NCBI GenBank assembly: GCA_951799405.1
Contig: OX637334.1
Span: 3,410,001 to 3,474,000 of the forward strand
Direction of reading: 5' to 3'
Source of the DNA: Agapetus fuscipes
Taxonomy: Eukaryota; Arthropoda; Insecta; Trichoptera; Glossosomatidae
Length of the DNA: 64,000 bases
Shown here: positions 11,282 through 21,279 of the stretch, piece after piece
Layout of the letters: every line of letters begins with the position of its first letter
How positions within the stretch are numbered: the stretch's first letter is position 1
The notes under the pieces: generated by a model
Told to the model about the DNA's origin: nothing
Database searches by the model: none
Seen by the model: the letters and a program-made list of their open reading frames with translations, nothing else
Program-made: the position numbers and the translations under genes

Positions 11282-11928
11282 TGTTATGTTATTTTAAATA
11301 ACATATTATAAAAAAACAATCCCGAAGTGTGCAGTGTCTGTTTGTGGGCCGAACGGTCACGGAAACGGCCGAACTGCGCCGTGCGAATCAATCGGCCCAC
11401 GCTCGTGAGTTCATCGTCAGTTCCCGGCGAGATGTGAAGTGAGTCAGACGTTAGCGACCAAGCACCAAGCGGTGCAGGAGGAGGCACTACGATGGAGCTC
11501 CCTCTCCCCCCCCCCCATCTACTTGGATTTCCTGCCAGCAAGGCACCCGCCTTGTGGACCAGAGGCATAGGAGCGCCCACCCAGGGGCTCCCACGTGTGG
11601 AGGCGTCCGCCTTGTGAACCGCCGCTAGCCTGGGGCGCTGCCCCAGGCCTTCCGTTTAGAACTCCAGCCAACGGAATAGGGAGTGTTCTAGTGACAACCT
11701 GTAGGTCTGGCCAATCCCTTATTTCCCCTTTTCCCCCCCATATTAGTACAGTAATAAACCCTTATTTGTTCATGTTAACTTTATCTTTTCATTATAAAAC
11801 CCTTCCCAAGATATAAGTAAGCAATACCAAAGAAAGAACCCCACGCCCTGAGAGTGATGCTGATGAGAGCTAGCCGGATGTAAGTATCCTGAAGGTATCC
11901 TGAAGATACCTTTCAATCAAACATAACA
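11282..11928 (+). mobile_element. Solo LTR, 647 bp, TSD GGTT
   Basis: Starts TGTTATG and ends CATAACA (inverted TG...CA ends), flanked by GGTT on both sides (11278-11281, 11929-11932). It contains AATAAA (11753) and matches the 23905-24551 copy over its whole, identical length. No retroviral-type genes lie beside it, so it is an LTR left by recombination. Orientation follows the AATAAA signal. Gypsy or Bel/Pao class cannot be told from the LTR alone. Confidence 0.85.
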
Positions 11929-12328
11929 GGTTCGAAATAAGCACAGAGACGGGAAATCATTTCTGACACCCTCGGTGGGATTCGAACCCGAGCTCTCGGC
12001 GTGGAATGCAAGCGCTCTACCAACTGAGCCATCAACCGGACTGCATCTCTCCGCACATCTCATGTATACAATTAAAGCATCGAGGTTCGTTAAGTATTTT
12101 CACAAAGTCATCAGTCATGCGCAGAATGCATCATCATTCATCGGCATCATCACCTCGCTCCTGTGTCAGCGGGTCGCGCATTTACAATCAATTTGTCAAA
12201 AGGGAGGATGTGATTTCTGATAGTTATCAAAAAGGTTTTTGTACTTAAAATAAATGAGTAAGACCTAAGAAAAACCTTCTTTATTATGCAATGATTTATG
12301 TGATAGGCGAAACCTACTGAAATTGTTG

Positions 12329-12566
12329 CTCCTTGACTGATAGGTTGGTATGCGGCTGACCACCCATTCTGTAGAAAATGGTTCACTTTGGCCAATGTTT
12401 CAGGTAAGGTCAGCAAGAGTTGCAGGATGTATGTTCATTTGAGATTTGTGTTTTTATGTTGTAGGTTCACATGCGGCATGTGCAAGCGCGTTTGTGAGAA
12501 TGTATGTAATGTGAATCCCTAATGCTGCATATCTTTGCAACTTAGATTAGATTAGATTAGATTAGG
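12329..12566 (+). mobile_element. SINE-C copy with (GATTA)n tail
   Basis: Starts CCTTGACTGATAGGTTGG and ends TTTGCAACTTAGATTAGATT with four GATTA units. The tail shows the 3' side of the family. Confidence 0.85.
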
Positions 12567-12591
12567 AATCCAAGGAATGCTACGATTTATA

Positions 12592-12685
12592 AAAATAATA
12601 ATAATATCAGGCTAATTTATTTTAAATTACAAATGATAAGATGAGCGCCGTTTTTGTGTGTGTCACACCTCAAGGGCCCTCTCCG
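12592..12685 (-). mobile_element. SINE-B 3' end fragment
   Basis: Reverse of the family tail: GGCTAATTTATTTT..., GAGCGCCGTTTTTGTGTG, CACACCTCAAGGGCC. It is joined directly to a LINE-L remnant. Confidence 0.65.
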
Positions 12686-13080
12686 ATCATGGATAAGACT
12701 TTCTAAAAAGGTGTGTCTTGAGTGCTCCGCGAAATACATCCACAGATTTGGAGTTCTTCACTCCGGGTGGCAGTCTGTTCCACTCCACCGGACCCGCAAC
12801 ACGGAAAGCGCGGTCTCCGAAATTTGTACGAATCTGACGGCGTGGCTGAACCAAATTGACTACTCCATCGCCCGCGGATCTGAGTGTCTGCCTCCTGACA
12901 CCCATCTCAACAGGCAACATCATGTCAGTCAGATAAGGTGGAGCCAAGCCATTGATGGCTTTATATACCATCACACAAACACGGTAGACCACCCTCTCCG
13001 GGAAACGACGCCAATGTAGTGTTTTTAACAGCGGAGTGATGTGAGCGAATTTGGGTATCCGGAATATGAGTCTTATTTAT
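12686..13080 (-). pseudogene. LINE-L (CR1/L2-like) C-terminus
   Basis: A 101-codon minus frame (12992-12687) reads YKAINGLAPPYLTDMMLP, then FGDRAFRVAGPVEWNRLPPG and FRGALKTHLFRKSYP. These are the diagnostic terminal blocks of CR1/L2 LINE proteins. Upstream sequence to 13080 continues out of frame. A truncated copy without RT core. Confidence 0.8.
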
Positions 13081-13194
13081 GTAGTATGTACGCCGTTATA
13101 GGGGAAGTGTTTAGTACCCTTGTGTGGATATACCGTGAGAGCTCTTACTCACAAAGAAAGTCATCGAGTATTCCAAATTTGGTTCAAAAATTAG

Positions 13195-13430
13195 ATTAGA
13201 GGTCATGACAAATTTGTCAAAGATAACTCATCCATGGGCAGCTCGTCCATGGACAAATCAGTCACACCACAATTTGTTCTCACGAATGACATTTCTGTCA
13301 CAGACAACTCCGCCACAGATACCCTCTCCTCGTTCACAGTTCACAAACACATCGTTCAACGACATTTCGATCATGTACAATAACCGCAACGTCGTTGACC
13401 GAAAAGTCGTATTAAAGAATTGTCGTGTGA
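13195..13430 (+). repeat. FB-M foldback repeat, one arm
   Basis: GTCATGACAAATTTGTCAAA then CTCATCCATGGGCAGCTCGTCC, and recurring GACATTT/ACAAATC phrases match the arms of FB-M at 56489-57151 and the target of the R1-clade insertion at 14424/20393. Confidence 0.6.
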
Positions 13431-14143
13431 CTGAATCGTGTGAAAATCACATCCTCCCTTTTGACGGATAGATTGTAAAGGCGCCATCGGTCCGCGTGCA
13501 TTCCCTCCTCGACACAACAAAAACCTCTTACTCCAAAAGTTATTTATTACATATAGGCTTAGAAGGAGCAGCCTCTTTATATGCAAACGATCCTTCCCCC
13601 TCCCTCCCCCCCTCAACAGGGAAAGCGCTCCACTTTTTGTGATGATTTCCCAAATTCAATCCCCCCCCCACCATCATCCCCCGCCTCCCCCCCTGCACTG
13701 GCGCACGCGGGTGGTCTCAGATCGATTCCTGTTTGCCTTTATAATGAACTCGCGCCTCGCAAATTACACGCAACTGAGCAAACACGTGAGCACTAGCACG
13801 AACACTAACCGCGAGCACGAGCGCTGTCAGCAGGTAGAGCACGATACCTACACTAAATAGTGTTGCGAATGTGTAATCGTGTGTCTGTTTGAGTTGGTAT
13901 AAATGTGTCTGTGAAGTCTCTGGATGTAGGTACTTACATGATTTTCTGGCGAGGTCTCGCATGTGACAGTCCCCAATGTTAAGTTTCGAGAATAACTCTT
14001 ATTCTCACCTATAAATAGAGACCGAGATGCTCTGCAGCCAGACTTGCATCTGAGCCGTCAAGAATCAATTTTCATTTTTATAGATATTTTGTAGATGTTT
14101 TAGTGTTTGTTTGTTTGTATAAATGGATGTAATTAATTGCTTG
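13431..14143. other. No gene; C-rich tract
   Basis: 13598-13700 is C-rich. 13440-13490 is an inverted match to 12170-12220 (both contain the complement pair of CAAAAGGGAGGATGTGATTT). Nothing else recognised. Confidence 0.4.
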
Positions 14144-14399
14144 TATTCCTTGACTTATAGGTTGGTATGAGGCTGACCATCCATACTGTAAAAAATGGTT
14201 CACTTTGCTAATGTCAGCCCTGTTTGATGGAAGGTCGGCAAGAGTTGCAGGGCTTATGTTCATTTGAAATTGGGTTTTTTTATATTGTAGGTCCACATGC
14301 AGCATGTGTGAGCGCGACATTATGCGTGTCTGCTTGTGGGAATGCATTTAATATGAAACTCAAATGATGCATATCTTTGCAACTTAGATTTAGATTTAG
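14144..14399 (+). mobile_element. SINE-C copy
   Basis: Full family sequence from ATTCCTTGACTTATAGGTTG to TTTGCAACTTAGATTTAGAT. It lies next to the FB-M copy that hosts the R1-clade element. Confidence 0.85.
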
Positions 14400-14828
14400 T
14401 GTCACGACAAATTGGTTAAATATAACTCATCCACCAACACCTTCTCTCAGGGGTCAGTCTCCCCTCCACTGACCCACGCCCTGTATATCCATCCCATCCG
14501 GGGATGTGTCACAGGACTCGCATGCAAAAGTTATGTGAGATGCGAGTGGCAGAAGGCCCTCCCGTGAAGCTACACTTTCCCAAGTGTTTACACAAAGCAA
14601 AGGAGGCTCAGAAATCACTAAAAGATTATGGCCGTGGGGTTTAGGGCTCGAGGATTTTAATTTTACAAACAAAAATGCAAAGTGATTCTGAGCGTCTTAA
14701 CATATGACTTAAGGCCTAAATTCGAGATGTTACTACTGAGACTGTTCGGGAGGTGCTCTCCAGACTAAGTGGCCAACCACCATAGAGGTGGGAAAGAATA
14801 AAGAAAAGAAGAAAGAAAATCGGTCTAA

Positions 14829-17800
14829 TTAGACAGACGAGTTCTCGCCATAGCTAGCACAAAACTTTGAAAAAGCCCCAAAGTTAGATTTGTTGGCCAC
14901 AAAGTCCGCATATCCGATCGGGCCGATGGCCGGTCTGACAGCGTTGAAGAGCGCCTCACGACCAGGCTGCAAGGCTTCGCAGTCCCACAGGATGTGTCGC
15001 ACATCCTGCAGCGTCGCTCCGCACTCACAACCCGACCCCCTTGAGAGGCCAAGCTGGAAGAGCCTGGCCCTAAATTTACCGTGACCAGTCAAGAACTGAC
15101 TGGTCCAATGGTCCGGGACCAACCAAGGAGCCTCGTATCTCTCACGGACCGAGGGAAAGAAAGAAAAGGTGGTTCTGCCTTTGTCGGAGGAATCCCATCG
15201 TTTTTGCCACACGCGGAGAGCCATAAGCACAACCAGTTTCCGAGTTCCAGAGGATATTCCTCGGGTGGGGGGATCAATGCTATCTTCGCCGATAGTAGCG
15301 GTGAGGCCGCGTCTCAAAAGACTTATGGCGTTGGCAACCTGGAGGTGAAGATCCAGAGGAAGGACACCGGCAAGAACGGGGAGACAGTCCGTTGACGCGG
15401 ATCTGTACGCCTTGGTGAGCAAGCGGAGAGATAATCTCTGGCCGGAAAGGATGACACGCCGCTGTAGACTCAAAAGGCTCTTATCAGCCCAGCAGCCGGC
15501 TGCGTAGAGTGCTGTTCCGATGAAGGTTGCCTGATACAAGATACGGAGTGAACGACCTCTAAGTCCCCAAGTGACGTGAGAGAGCCTAGCAACCTTGCCG
15601 AAGGCGCCATTACCCTTCTGGATAATGCGCTTTGCGTGTTCGACGAAAGATAGATTACCGTCCAAGGTAACTCCAAGGTAAGTTACTGCTTGGGACAGTT
15701 TCACTCTGGAGCCCTCGAAATCGATAATAGGGGGGCGAGCAGGACTGAGACGACCCTTGAGGAGGATGGCCTCGGTTTTGTGGGGGGCAAAGGAGAGTTT
15801 ATTGCGTGTACCCCAGGAGTGGATAGCTTGCAGGGCAAGTTTAGCCGATGATTCGAGGGAACTTCTGCTGTTCGCCTCAACAGTGAGGAGGGCGTCATCG
15901 GCATATGCGCGCATTTCACAGCCGGAAGGAAGTGGTAGTGATAAGAGGTCATCGAAGAGCACATTCCAGAGCATAGGGCCTAGGACAGATCCCTGGGGGC
16001 AGCCCCGTGTAATGTCTCGGACGATGATATTTGGGCCCGCATCAAAGATGATGCTGCGCTCCGAAAGGTAGCTGGCAATGGAAGCATAAAGGTTGCCAGG
16101 GACCTGTCGAAGTCTAAGCTTCGCAAGTACCATGGGCCACCATGCGCCATCAAAGGCACCAGATATGTCAAGCATCACTGCAAGGACATACTTGCAGCGG
16201 GAGGCCTGAACAGCAGCAAGGACAGAGCGGATGGCATCCTCGGTGGAGATGCCGGGCCTAAAACCGAATTGATGACACGATATGGGGAAACCGGCTGTTT
16301 TGAAGTGAAACTCGATTCGAGAAGCGATGAGCTTTTCAAGCACTTTGCCGAAAACGGGCAATAGAGAGATAGGGCGATATGCCTTAGGATCAGTCGGGGG
16401 CTTAGAGGTGAATTTGGGGATAACCTTGAGGAGGCCCGTCTTCCAGCATCGCGGGAAGACGCCCAGTCGAAGACATTCTGAAAAGAGTGAGCAGATGTCG
16501 TTCGGCGCAACAGCCCAAGCCGCCTTGGCAATTAAATTGTCGATGCGGTCAGGGCCGGGCGCTTTACGTGTTGTCAGCCCACAAAAAATTTTGTTGAGTT
16601 CCTCCACGGATGGCAGGGTGGAGGAGGGAACATTCATGGGAAGAGCCGTAACACGGCGGATTTGAAGGTCGTGGTCCGTGTCCGCCTCAGGCTCATCCCG
16701 GGAAAGGAGCGAGTCAAGAAATGCGCCGGCGGTTTCCGCCAGCGAGCTCGTGACCACCCCGCTCCCAGGAGCCCTAATACCGCATAACACGCCACCCATC
16801 GGAGTGGTGTGAGCCACTGAGCGATAGGCAGCGCCCCATGGGTCCGGGTTAGCCGAGGCTGTGACGAATTCCCGCCAAGATTCTCTCTTAGCTACGAGGA
16901 GTTTCCTCTTGTAGCCAGAGATCCTCCCGCGCACGGAACGTCTAAGGAACTCAACAGGAGACATGCCATACATAATGTAAAAGTCAGTGGATGAGCAGTG
17001 AGAGCATGAGGAAGGAGCTTGACTCGATATAACTCTAGGAACAACATTTAAAGACTCGATATAAAGCAAGGTTTCGTGGATTTGTGCAGGTGGGAGGCCA
17101 CAGGGACACTCCCGGCCGGCAACCGTGTTTCGCAGGTCGCGACGCAGCCTGTTCACACTAGCCTTCAGCCGAGAGAGCTCCTCAGTCCACCATATAGCAG
17201 AGCGGGGACCCCTACGGGGACCACGCCGACCCAGAACATCCGCAGAAGCCCTAACCACAGCGTCCTGAAAGTAAGAGGCCACAACCTCCGGATCACGGAA
17301 ACCCCTTCCGGCCAGACGATCAAATTCATCGGACAGTCTAGATCGCAAACGGGTCCAGGTGTCCTCGTCGCATCTAGTCCGGAACAACCCAGGAAGTGAT
17401 GTGGGGGGAGAATAAGACGCTTGTTCAGTGTTAGATGGCGCAAGTGTAAAAGTGATCAGCCTATGGTCGCTGATTGTGGCGTCCAAATGGACCCTCCAGT
17501 CAGCGATGCAAGGAAAGTTAGGCGTAGTGTGTAGTGTCACGTCAATGGAGGACTCTCCTCCGGCGTGTGGTGTGCAGGTAGCGGGTGCAAGATGATCATT
17601 GACCACCATGAGCTGATGTGTGTTAATGAATTCCTCCAGCTGTGCCCTCCCCAAGTCCCTACCCCTATGGGCGGTGACCCGTGAGGTCCACAGCGGGGAT
17701 TGTATGTTGACGTCCCCTGCAACCAAAACCCTGCGACCCCTAAGGGACAGCAGGGCATGTTCCAAGGGACCAAGGAAAGCGTCTGTAGGAGTTGAGTATT

Positions 17801-18119
17801 GGAAGTAGACGGAAATAAGGTAGACAGGAGGGCCCGAAGGCCACTGGATTTCCACACACGCCTGGTGCTCCGTTGACAGATGCGATAGGAACAGTACCCT
17901 AGCCAATGGGTCGCGAACAGCGACACCCGCCATGGGACGGGGACCTACCTCAGCCACTCTGCAGGCAGAGCCCAGTCCCACAGTGACACCACCGACTGAA
18001 TACTGCTCTTGGACGAGGACCACGTCAAGCTGCAGCACATCCATGGTGTGCCGCAGCTCAAGCGTTGCCGCCCGGCTGCCGTTCAGGTTCAGCTGACCGA
18101 TGTTCTTGAGGCCCTCCAT
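14829..18119 (-). CDS. R1-clade ORF2: APE endonuclease and reverse transcriptase
   Basis: Copies the element RNA into DNA at a nicked target. The N-terminus (GQLNLNGSRAATLELRH) opens an APE-type endonuclease whose end shows ISDHRLITF. The RT core has MLDISGAFDGAWW, RGCPQGSVLGP and YADDALL (YADD at 15905-15894). Near the C-terminus CECGATLQDVRHILWDC is the CxCx7-8HxxxxC motif usual in R1-clade ORF2. The open frame reaches up to an ATG at 18173 (1114 codons), but I place the start at 18119. There the ORF1 stop and an ATG overlap as TAATG, and the endonuclease begins just after. About 1096 aa, normal for the clade, with no stops or frameshifts. Confidence 0.9.
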   Translation of the reverse strand: MEGLKNIGQLNLNGSRAATLELRHTMDVLQLDVVLVQEQYSVGGVTVGLGSACRVAEVGPRPMAGVAVRDPLARVLFLSHLSTEHQACVEIQWPSGPPVYLISVYFQYSTPTDAFLGPLEHALLSLRGRRVLVAGDVNIQSPLWTSRVTAHRGRDLGRAQLEEFINTHQLMVVNDHLAPATCTPHAGGESSIDVTLHTTPNFPCIADWRVHLDATISDHRLITFTLAPSNTEQASYSPPTSLPGLFRTRCDEDTWTRLRSRLSDEFDRLAGRGFRDPEVVASYFQDAVVRASADVLGRRGPRRGPRSAIWWTEELSRLKASVNRLRRDLRNTVAGRECPCGLPPAQIHETLLYIESLNVVPRVISSQAPSSCSHCSSTDFYIMYGMSPVEFLRRSVRGRISGYKRKLLVAKRESWREFVTASANPDPWGAAYRSVAHTTPMGGVLCGIRAPGSGVVTSSLAETAGAFLDSLLSRDEPEADTDHDLQIRRVTALPMNVPSSTLPSVEELNKIFCGLTTRKAPGPDRIDNLIAKAAWAVAPNDICSLFSECLRLGVFPRCWKTGLLKVIPKFTSKPPTDPKAYRPISLLPVFGKVLEKLIASRIEFHFKTAGFPISCHQFGFRPGISTEDAIRSVLAAVQASRCKYVLAVMLDISGAFDGAWWPMVLAKLRLRQVPGNLYASIASYLSERSIIFDAGPNIIVRDITRGCPQGSVLGPMLWNVLFDDLLSLPLPSGCEMRAYADDALLTVEANSRSSLESSAKLALQAIHSWGTRNKLSFAPHKTEAILLKGRLSPARPPIIDFEGSRVKLSQAVTYLGVTLDGNLSFVEHAKRIIQKGNGAFGKVARLSHVTWGLRGRSLRILYQATFIGTALYAAGCWADKSLLSLQRRVILSGQRLSLRLLTKAYRSASTDCLPVLAGVLPLDLHLQVANAISLLRRGLTATIGEDSIDPPTRGISSGTRKLVVLMALRVWQKRWDSSDKGRTTFSFFPSVRERYEAPWLVPDHWTSQFLTGHGKFRARLFQLGLSRGSGCECGATLQDVRHILWDCEALQPGREALFNAVRPAIGPIGYADFVANKSNFGAFSKFCASYGENSSV

Positions 18120-18121
18120 TA
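18117..18121 (-). promoter_or_regulatory. TAATG stop-start overlap joining ORF1 and ORF2
   Basis: On the minus strand the ORF1 stop TAA (18121-18119) overlaps an ATG (18119-18117) in the ORF2 frame. A UAAUG overlap is known to couple translation in the R1-clade element SART1 of silkworm. The same use here is inference. Confidence 0.75.
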
Positions 18122-19765
18122 GTAGTCTGTGCGGGCGACGGATCTCCGCATCGCCGCAATCCTGGCAGGGCATTCCTCAGACCCGGTCTGATGTTGCTCC
18201 TTCCTCCTATTAAATACAAAACAAGTAGCACAGAAATGTTCAGATGCAGGGGCCTGGCAGGCACTCCTGTCATGCGGGCCCGAACACTTGGCACAGGTCT
18301 CCCTAGCCGAGCAGCGATTGGCCATGTGCCCATACAGCTGGCATCGGGAGCACTTCATGGCCTCAACAAAGTCCCGGGCGCGGAAACTCTCCCAGCCGGA
18401 TAGGAGATAGCCTGCACCGACTATGGAGCTCCTCACCCGAGACGGGACCGAGACCACAAAATGGCAGTTACCAGTGCGCGGTCCCGCACGATGGGAGAGA
18501 CGAGACGACTTAACAATGTCCTCGACAGTCATTCCGCAGTCCAGGGAGGCCTGAGAGGCCACCGCCGCCAAAAGGTCCTCAGGGGAAGTAGCCTGGGGCA
18601 GCCCGAAGACAATTATTTTTGGTTGACGGGACCTCGCCACTTCCGTTTTGAGGCCTGAATCCCTAGGAATCGCCTCCGTGAGCCTCCTGGCGTCCTCGGG
18701 GGTCTTAAGGCGGACGACAACTCCGCCCTCCCTAGCCTTGGCCGTACCAAGCACCCTGAGGCCAATAGAACCGGGGTCCAGATGCCTCTTCAATGACGCC
18801 ATTGTGGATTCATGTGTGCCGCCCTCCGCGGAAGTCCGAACAAATACGGCCGCCGTTGCCGGTCTAAGGGCCGGAAAGTCTCTGGATCCAGACTTGAGGA
18901 CTTCGCTCCAGCTTCTGCTAGGCCTGAAAGGCGCAGCGGTTGGGTGAGCATGCGATGCGGGTGAAGGAGCAGCCTTGACAACAGCATCTCTTTCTCCAAG
19001 CTCGGCCCTGGCGGCCACCAGCTCAGCGCGGGTGCGCTCCAGTTCCAGCTCCGCAGCCAGTCGACCAATCTCAGCCTCCTTGGCCGCCACCACAAGCCTC
19101 GCCTGCTGCCTCTGGATAGCCAACACCAAAGAGTCGTGCAAGGCTCGCTGCCTCAAAGTAGTTTTACTATCTTTTGCGGAGTAGACGGCCTGTAATTCAG
19201 CGAGAAGCTCCTCAATCTGAACAATGGAAGTTGCATGTTCATCAGCAATGGAGTCAGCATGGCTGCCGTTGGTGGCAACATTGGCAGCAGGAATAGCAGG
19301 AGCAGTAGGACAATTTGTACTCAGAGTGTCAGCCGCCTGAGACTCCGAGGCCGAAAGAGAATCAGAGCTTTGGCCCCTTTTTGTCCGCTTCCTCAGACGT
19401 CTTTGCTGCTTCCGCGACGAAGTCTGCAAAGCTGCAGGGAGCTCTGAAAGGAGAGTCTTTGTTGGAGGAGAGGGATTCTCCTCCGAATCATTTCTCACAA
19501 TCAGGGCACGCTTATAGCCTTTGTATGTCTGGGGCGAGCGATAGTCGCCACGGTCCCTCAGTTCTCCGTCCCACTCTGGTGGGGTAGAGTAGCCTTGGCC
19601 GCCATGAAGAGGTGTGCCAGGGTCACTAATGCAGCCTCGTAAATTGGACGATGCAGAAGGTGGAGAGCCAAGAGAGTCCTTTGTACCCAAAACGGGCGGA
19701 ATAACGGGGTCAACTCTAAGCCTCGGAGGACGTGATGGCTTGGGTAGGCCCCTTTTCTCAGCCAT
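18119..19765 (-). CDS. R1-clade ORF1: Gag-like RNA-binding protein
   Basis: A 548-aa nucleic-acid-binding partner of ORF2, expected to package element RNA. The N-terminal third is Pro/Ser-rich and basic (RKQQRRLRKRTKR near residue 120). A heptad-like Ala/Glu/Leu stretch near residues 215-260 could form a coiled coil. The C-terminus carries zinc knuckles CSRCQLYGHMANRC and CAKCSGPHDRSAC and a third Cys/His cluster starting CATC. Order and motifs are those of Jockey/R1/I-group ORF1. The stop TAA shares its last bases with the ORF2 ATG. Shorter opposite-strand frames here are shadows. Confidence 0.9.
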   Translation of the reverse strand: MAEKRGLPKPSRPPRLRVDPVIPPVLGTKDSLGSPPSASSNLRGCISDPGTPLHGGQGYSTPPEWDGELRDRGDYRSPQTYKGYKRALIVRNDSEENPSPPTKTLLSELPAALQTSSRKQQRRLRKRTKRGQSSDSLSASESQAADTLSTNCPTAPAIPAANVATNGSHADSIADEHATSIVQIEELLAELQAVYSAKDSKTTLRQRALHDSLVLAIQRQQARLVVAAKEAEIGRLAAELELERTRAELVAARAELGERDAVVKAAPSPASHAHPTAAPFRPSRSWSEVLKSGSRDFPALRPATAAVFVRTSAEGGTHESTMASLKRHLDPGSIGLRVLGTAKAREGGVVVRLKTPEDARRLTEAIPRDSGLKTEVARSRQPKIIVFGLPQATSPEDLLAAVASQASLDCGMTVEDIVKSSRLSHRAGPRTGNCHFVVSVPSRVRSSIVGAGYLLSGWESFRARDFVEAMKCSRCQLYGHMANRCSARETCAKCSGPHDRSACQAPASEHFCATCFVFNRRKEQHQTGSEECPARIAAMRRSVARTDY

Positions 19766-20408
19766 GAAAAAGTCGATTATAAAAATTAAAAAAGTTCACA
19801 TAAAATTTTTGCATTAAAAAAAAAAAAAACAACAACACATTGCGGGCAATAGTCAAAGTTACTTCTCACCCGCGGCCCAACTCGCGCGTACAGCACCACA
19901 CAGCGGCCGGTAGAAAAAACTTTCTTTTAGATTAGCGGCGGACGACGGATCCCTCGCAGTAAAAGAAGAGGAAAGAAAGATTTATTTTTCTCTTTAAAAT
20001 GAATCACCAAACAAGAATCCAAAAAGTAACATAAATAAAAATAAACAATTCAATTTTGCACGCCTTTTAAGCACAATACTTAGTCAAGTTATTCCGCCAC
20101 AACACAAGAACAAAACACTCACAGACTCCCGCCAAAATGTATTTGGCGGGGATAAAAAAAAACAGTGTTCAAATGTCAAATGTTTCTAGAATATTCGCGG
20201 TCTTCTTTTTCCTTCCTCACAGATAAACAGGCCGTAGGCCCAAACCACAACCGGAGAATATTAAAAAAAAAGAAAAAACGTTCACACAAAATAATTAAAA
20301 ATACTGAAGTGATATTACTGTGTTACAGAAAAAATATTCGTCGCTCAGGAGCTCAAAAAAAACGTGACCGTTCAAAGAGGGCGCTTGACGAGAACTCGTC
20401 CACCAACA

Positions 20409-20620
20409 GCTCGTCAACGGCATTTTTCGGTCAACGACATTTCAGTCGTAGCAAACTCGTCCACAGACAGACGGCCATGGACAATTTGATGAGCCGATAG
20501 TTTGTCCACACGAATTTTTGGTCACGTACAATATAGGTGCAAAGACAGCTTAGTTGTATGTGACCGCAATGTCGTTTTGAACGGGTTGTCTATCTTTGAT
20601 TTTTGGTGGAACAATCAAAA
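20409..20620 (+). repeat. FB-M repeat, distal part of the R1 target copy
   Basis: Continues the repeat that begins at 14400 (GTCACGACAAATTGG...): GCTCGTCAACGG, GGTCAACGACATTTCAGTCG, AACTCGTCCACAGACAG. Pieces left and right of the R1-clade element rejoin to the order seen at 13195-13260. Confidence 0.65.
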
Positions 20621-20714
20621 CATCTCTGTGGAAACTTATTAACTTAAACTGTATTTTATCATTCGGAAATTCATTGCTTGAATATTGCAGAATCCCTAAA
20701 TAGCCCCTTTAATC

Positions 20715-20837
20715 CCTAGATAGCGATTCGTGTCCAAAAATGAGGTGTACTGTGATTTGTTTACCTACGGAGTTTTTTCGCAAGCGCTAGCAAACTCCGA
20801 CTTGGATTGATATCCAAAGGAATTTAGCAAGATAGTA
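20715..20837 (+). mobile_element. MITE-G copy, 5'-shortened
   Basis: GATAGCGATTCGTGTCCAAAA, GGTGTACTGTGATTTGT, TCGCAAGCGCTAGCAAACTC and TTGATATCC are the family interior; it ends near AATTTAGCAAGATAG. Confidence 0.7.
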
Positions 20838-21189
20838 CCTACTGCATGTTACGTGGAGTACAAACAACCACTAAAATGCTTGGACTCTATGTGTTGTAAA
20901 CTTTTACTGAATAAGAAAGTCATCGAGTATCCCAAAATTAGTATGCGAATTGAATAGCGCCTCTGCAACGTAATGTTTTGAGAGTAAATTTGCCGAATGT
21001 GTACTGTGTGCGATATGCACGGTGTCGCCTGTATTGCAGAATAAAGGTTCCCTTGTTGCGCTTTCTGCGAGTTTAGAGACCACTCGCTAATGTCGCTGTG
21101 ACTGCAACTTAGATAAAGGAGTTCTCAGGCTCCATACAGTGCAGGATCCCTTCTCCCAATTAGCATGCATTAGCATTGCTGCAACCAGA
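20838..21189. other. No gene; flank shared with 21.9 kb
   Basis: 20838-20960 (ATGTTACGTGGAGTACAAACAACC...) recurs at 21915-22040, so the MITE-G plus flank has been duplicated. Nothing else recognised. Confidence 0.5.
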
Positions 21190-21279
21190 AGATCTATTCA
21201 ACTGAATTCCTTACGACCTTAAGGCGACGAGATAGCGATTCGTGTTAAAAAATAAGGTGTACTGTGATTTGTTTACCTA

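Larger units (their letters stand above)
10864..12041 (-). mobile_element. SINE-A copy split by SINE-C and a solo LTR
   Basis: Three pieces in order form one minus-strand SINE-A: the 3' end (10864-11003), a short body piece ending TATTTTATTTGGGTT (about 11258-11281), and the rest of body plus tRNA-like head (11929-12041). The gaps are filled by a SINE-C and a solo LTR flanked by GGTT. Confidence 0.8.
14440..20392 (-). mobile_element. R1-clade non-LTR retrotransposon, apparently full length
   Basis: 5953 bp between direct repeats AACTCRTCCACCAACA (14424-14439 and 20393-20408; 16 bp, one mismatch). 5' UTR 20392-19766, ORF1 19765-18119, ORF2 18119-14829, 3' UTR 14828-14440, with no poly(A) at the 3' end. 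Both ORFs are open. The coding part is clearly GC-richer than the AT-rich neighbourhood. It inserted in a FB-M repeat. Intact ORFs and near-perfect duplications suggest recent activity. Confidence 0.9.

Noticed and set aside
11855..11885. Hammerhead-ribozyme-like CTGATGAG in the solo LTR
   Set aside because: The required GAAA and cleavage-site arrangement is not present nearby.
12170..13490. TIRs of one large element (inverted CAAAAGGGAGGATGTGATTT pair)
   Set aside because: The matched pair is short, and the interval holds unrelated SINE-C, SINE-B and LINE-L pieces; not enough to define an element.
15081..19817. Numerous 60-130-codon frames antisense to, or in other frames of, the R1-clade ORFs
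   Set aside because: Shadows of GC-rich coding sequence; none shows a domain.
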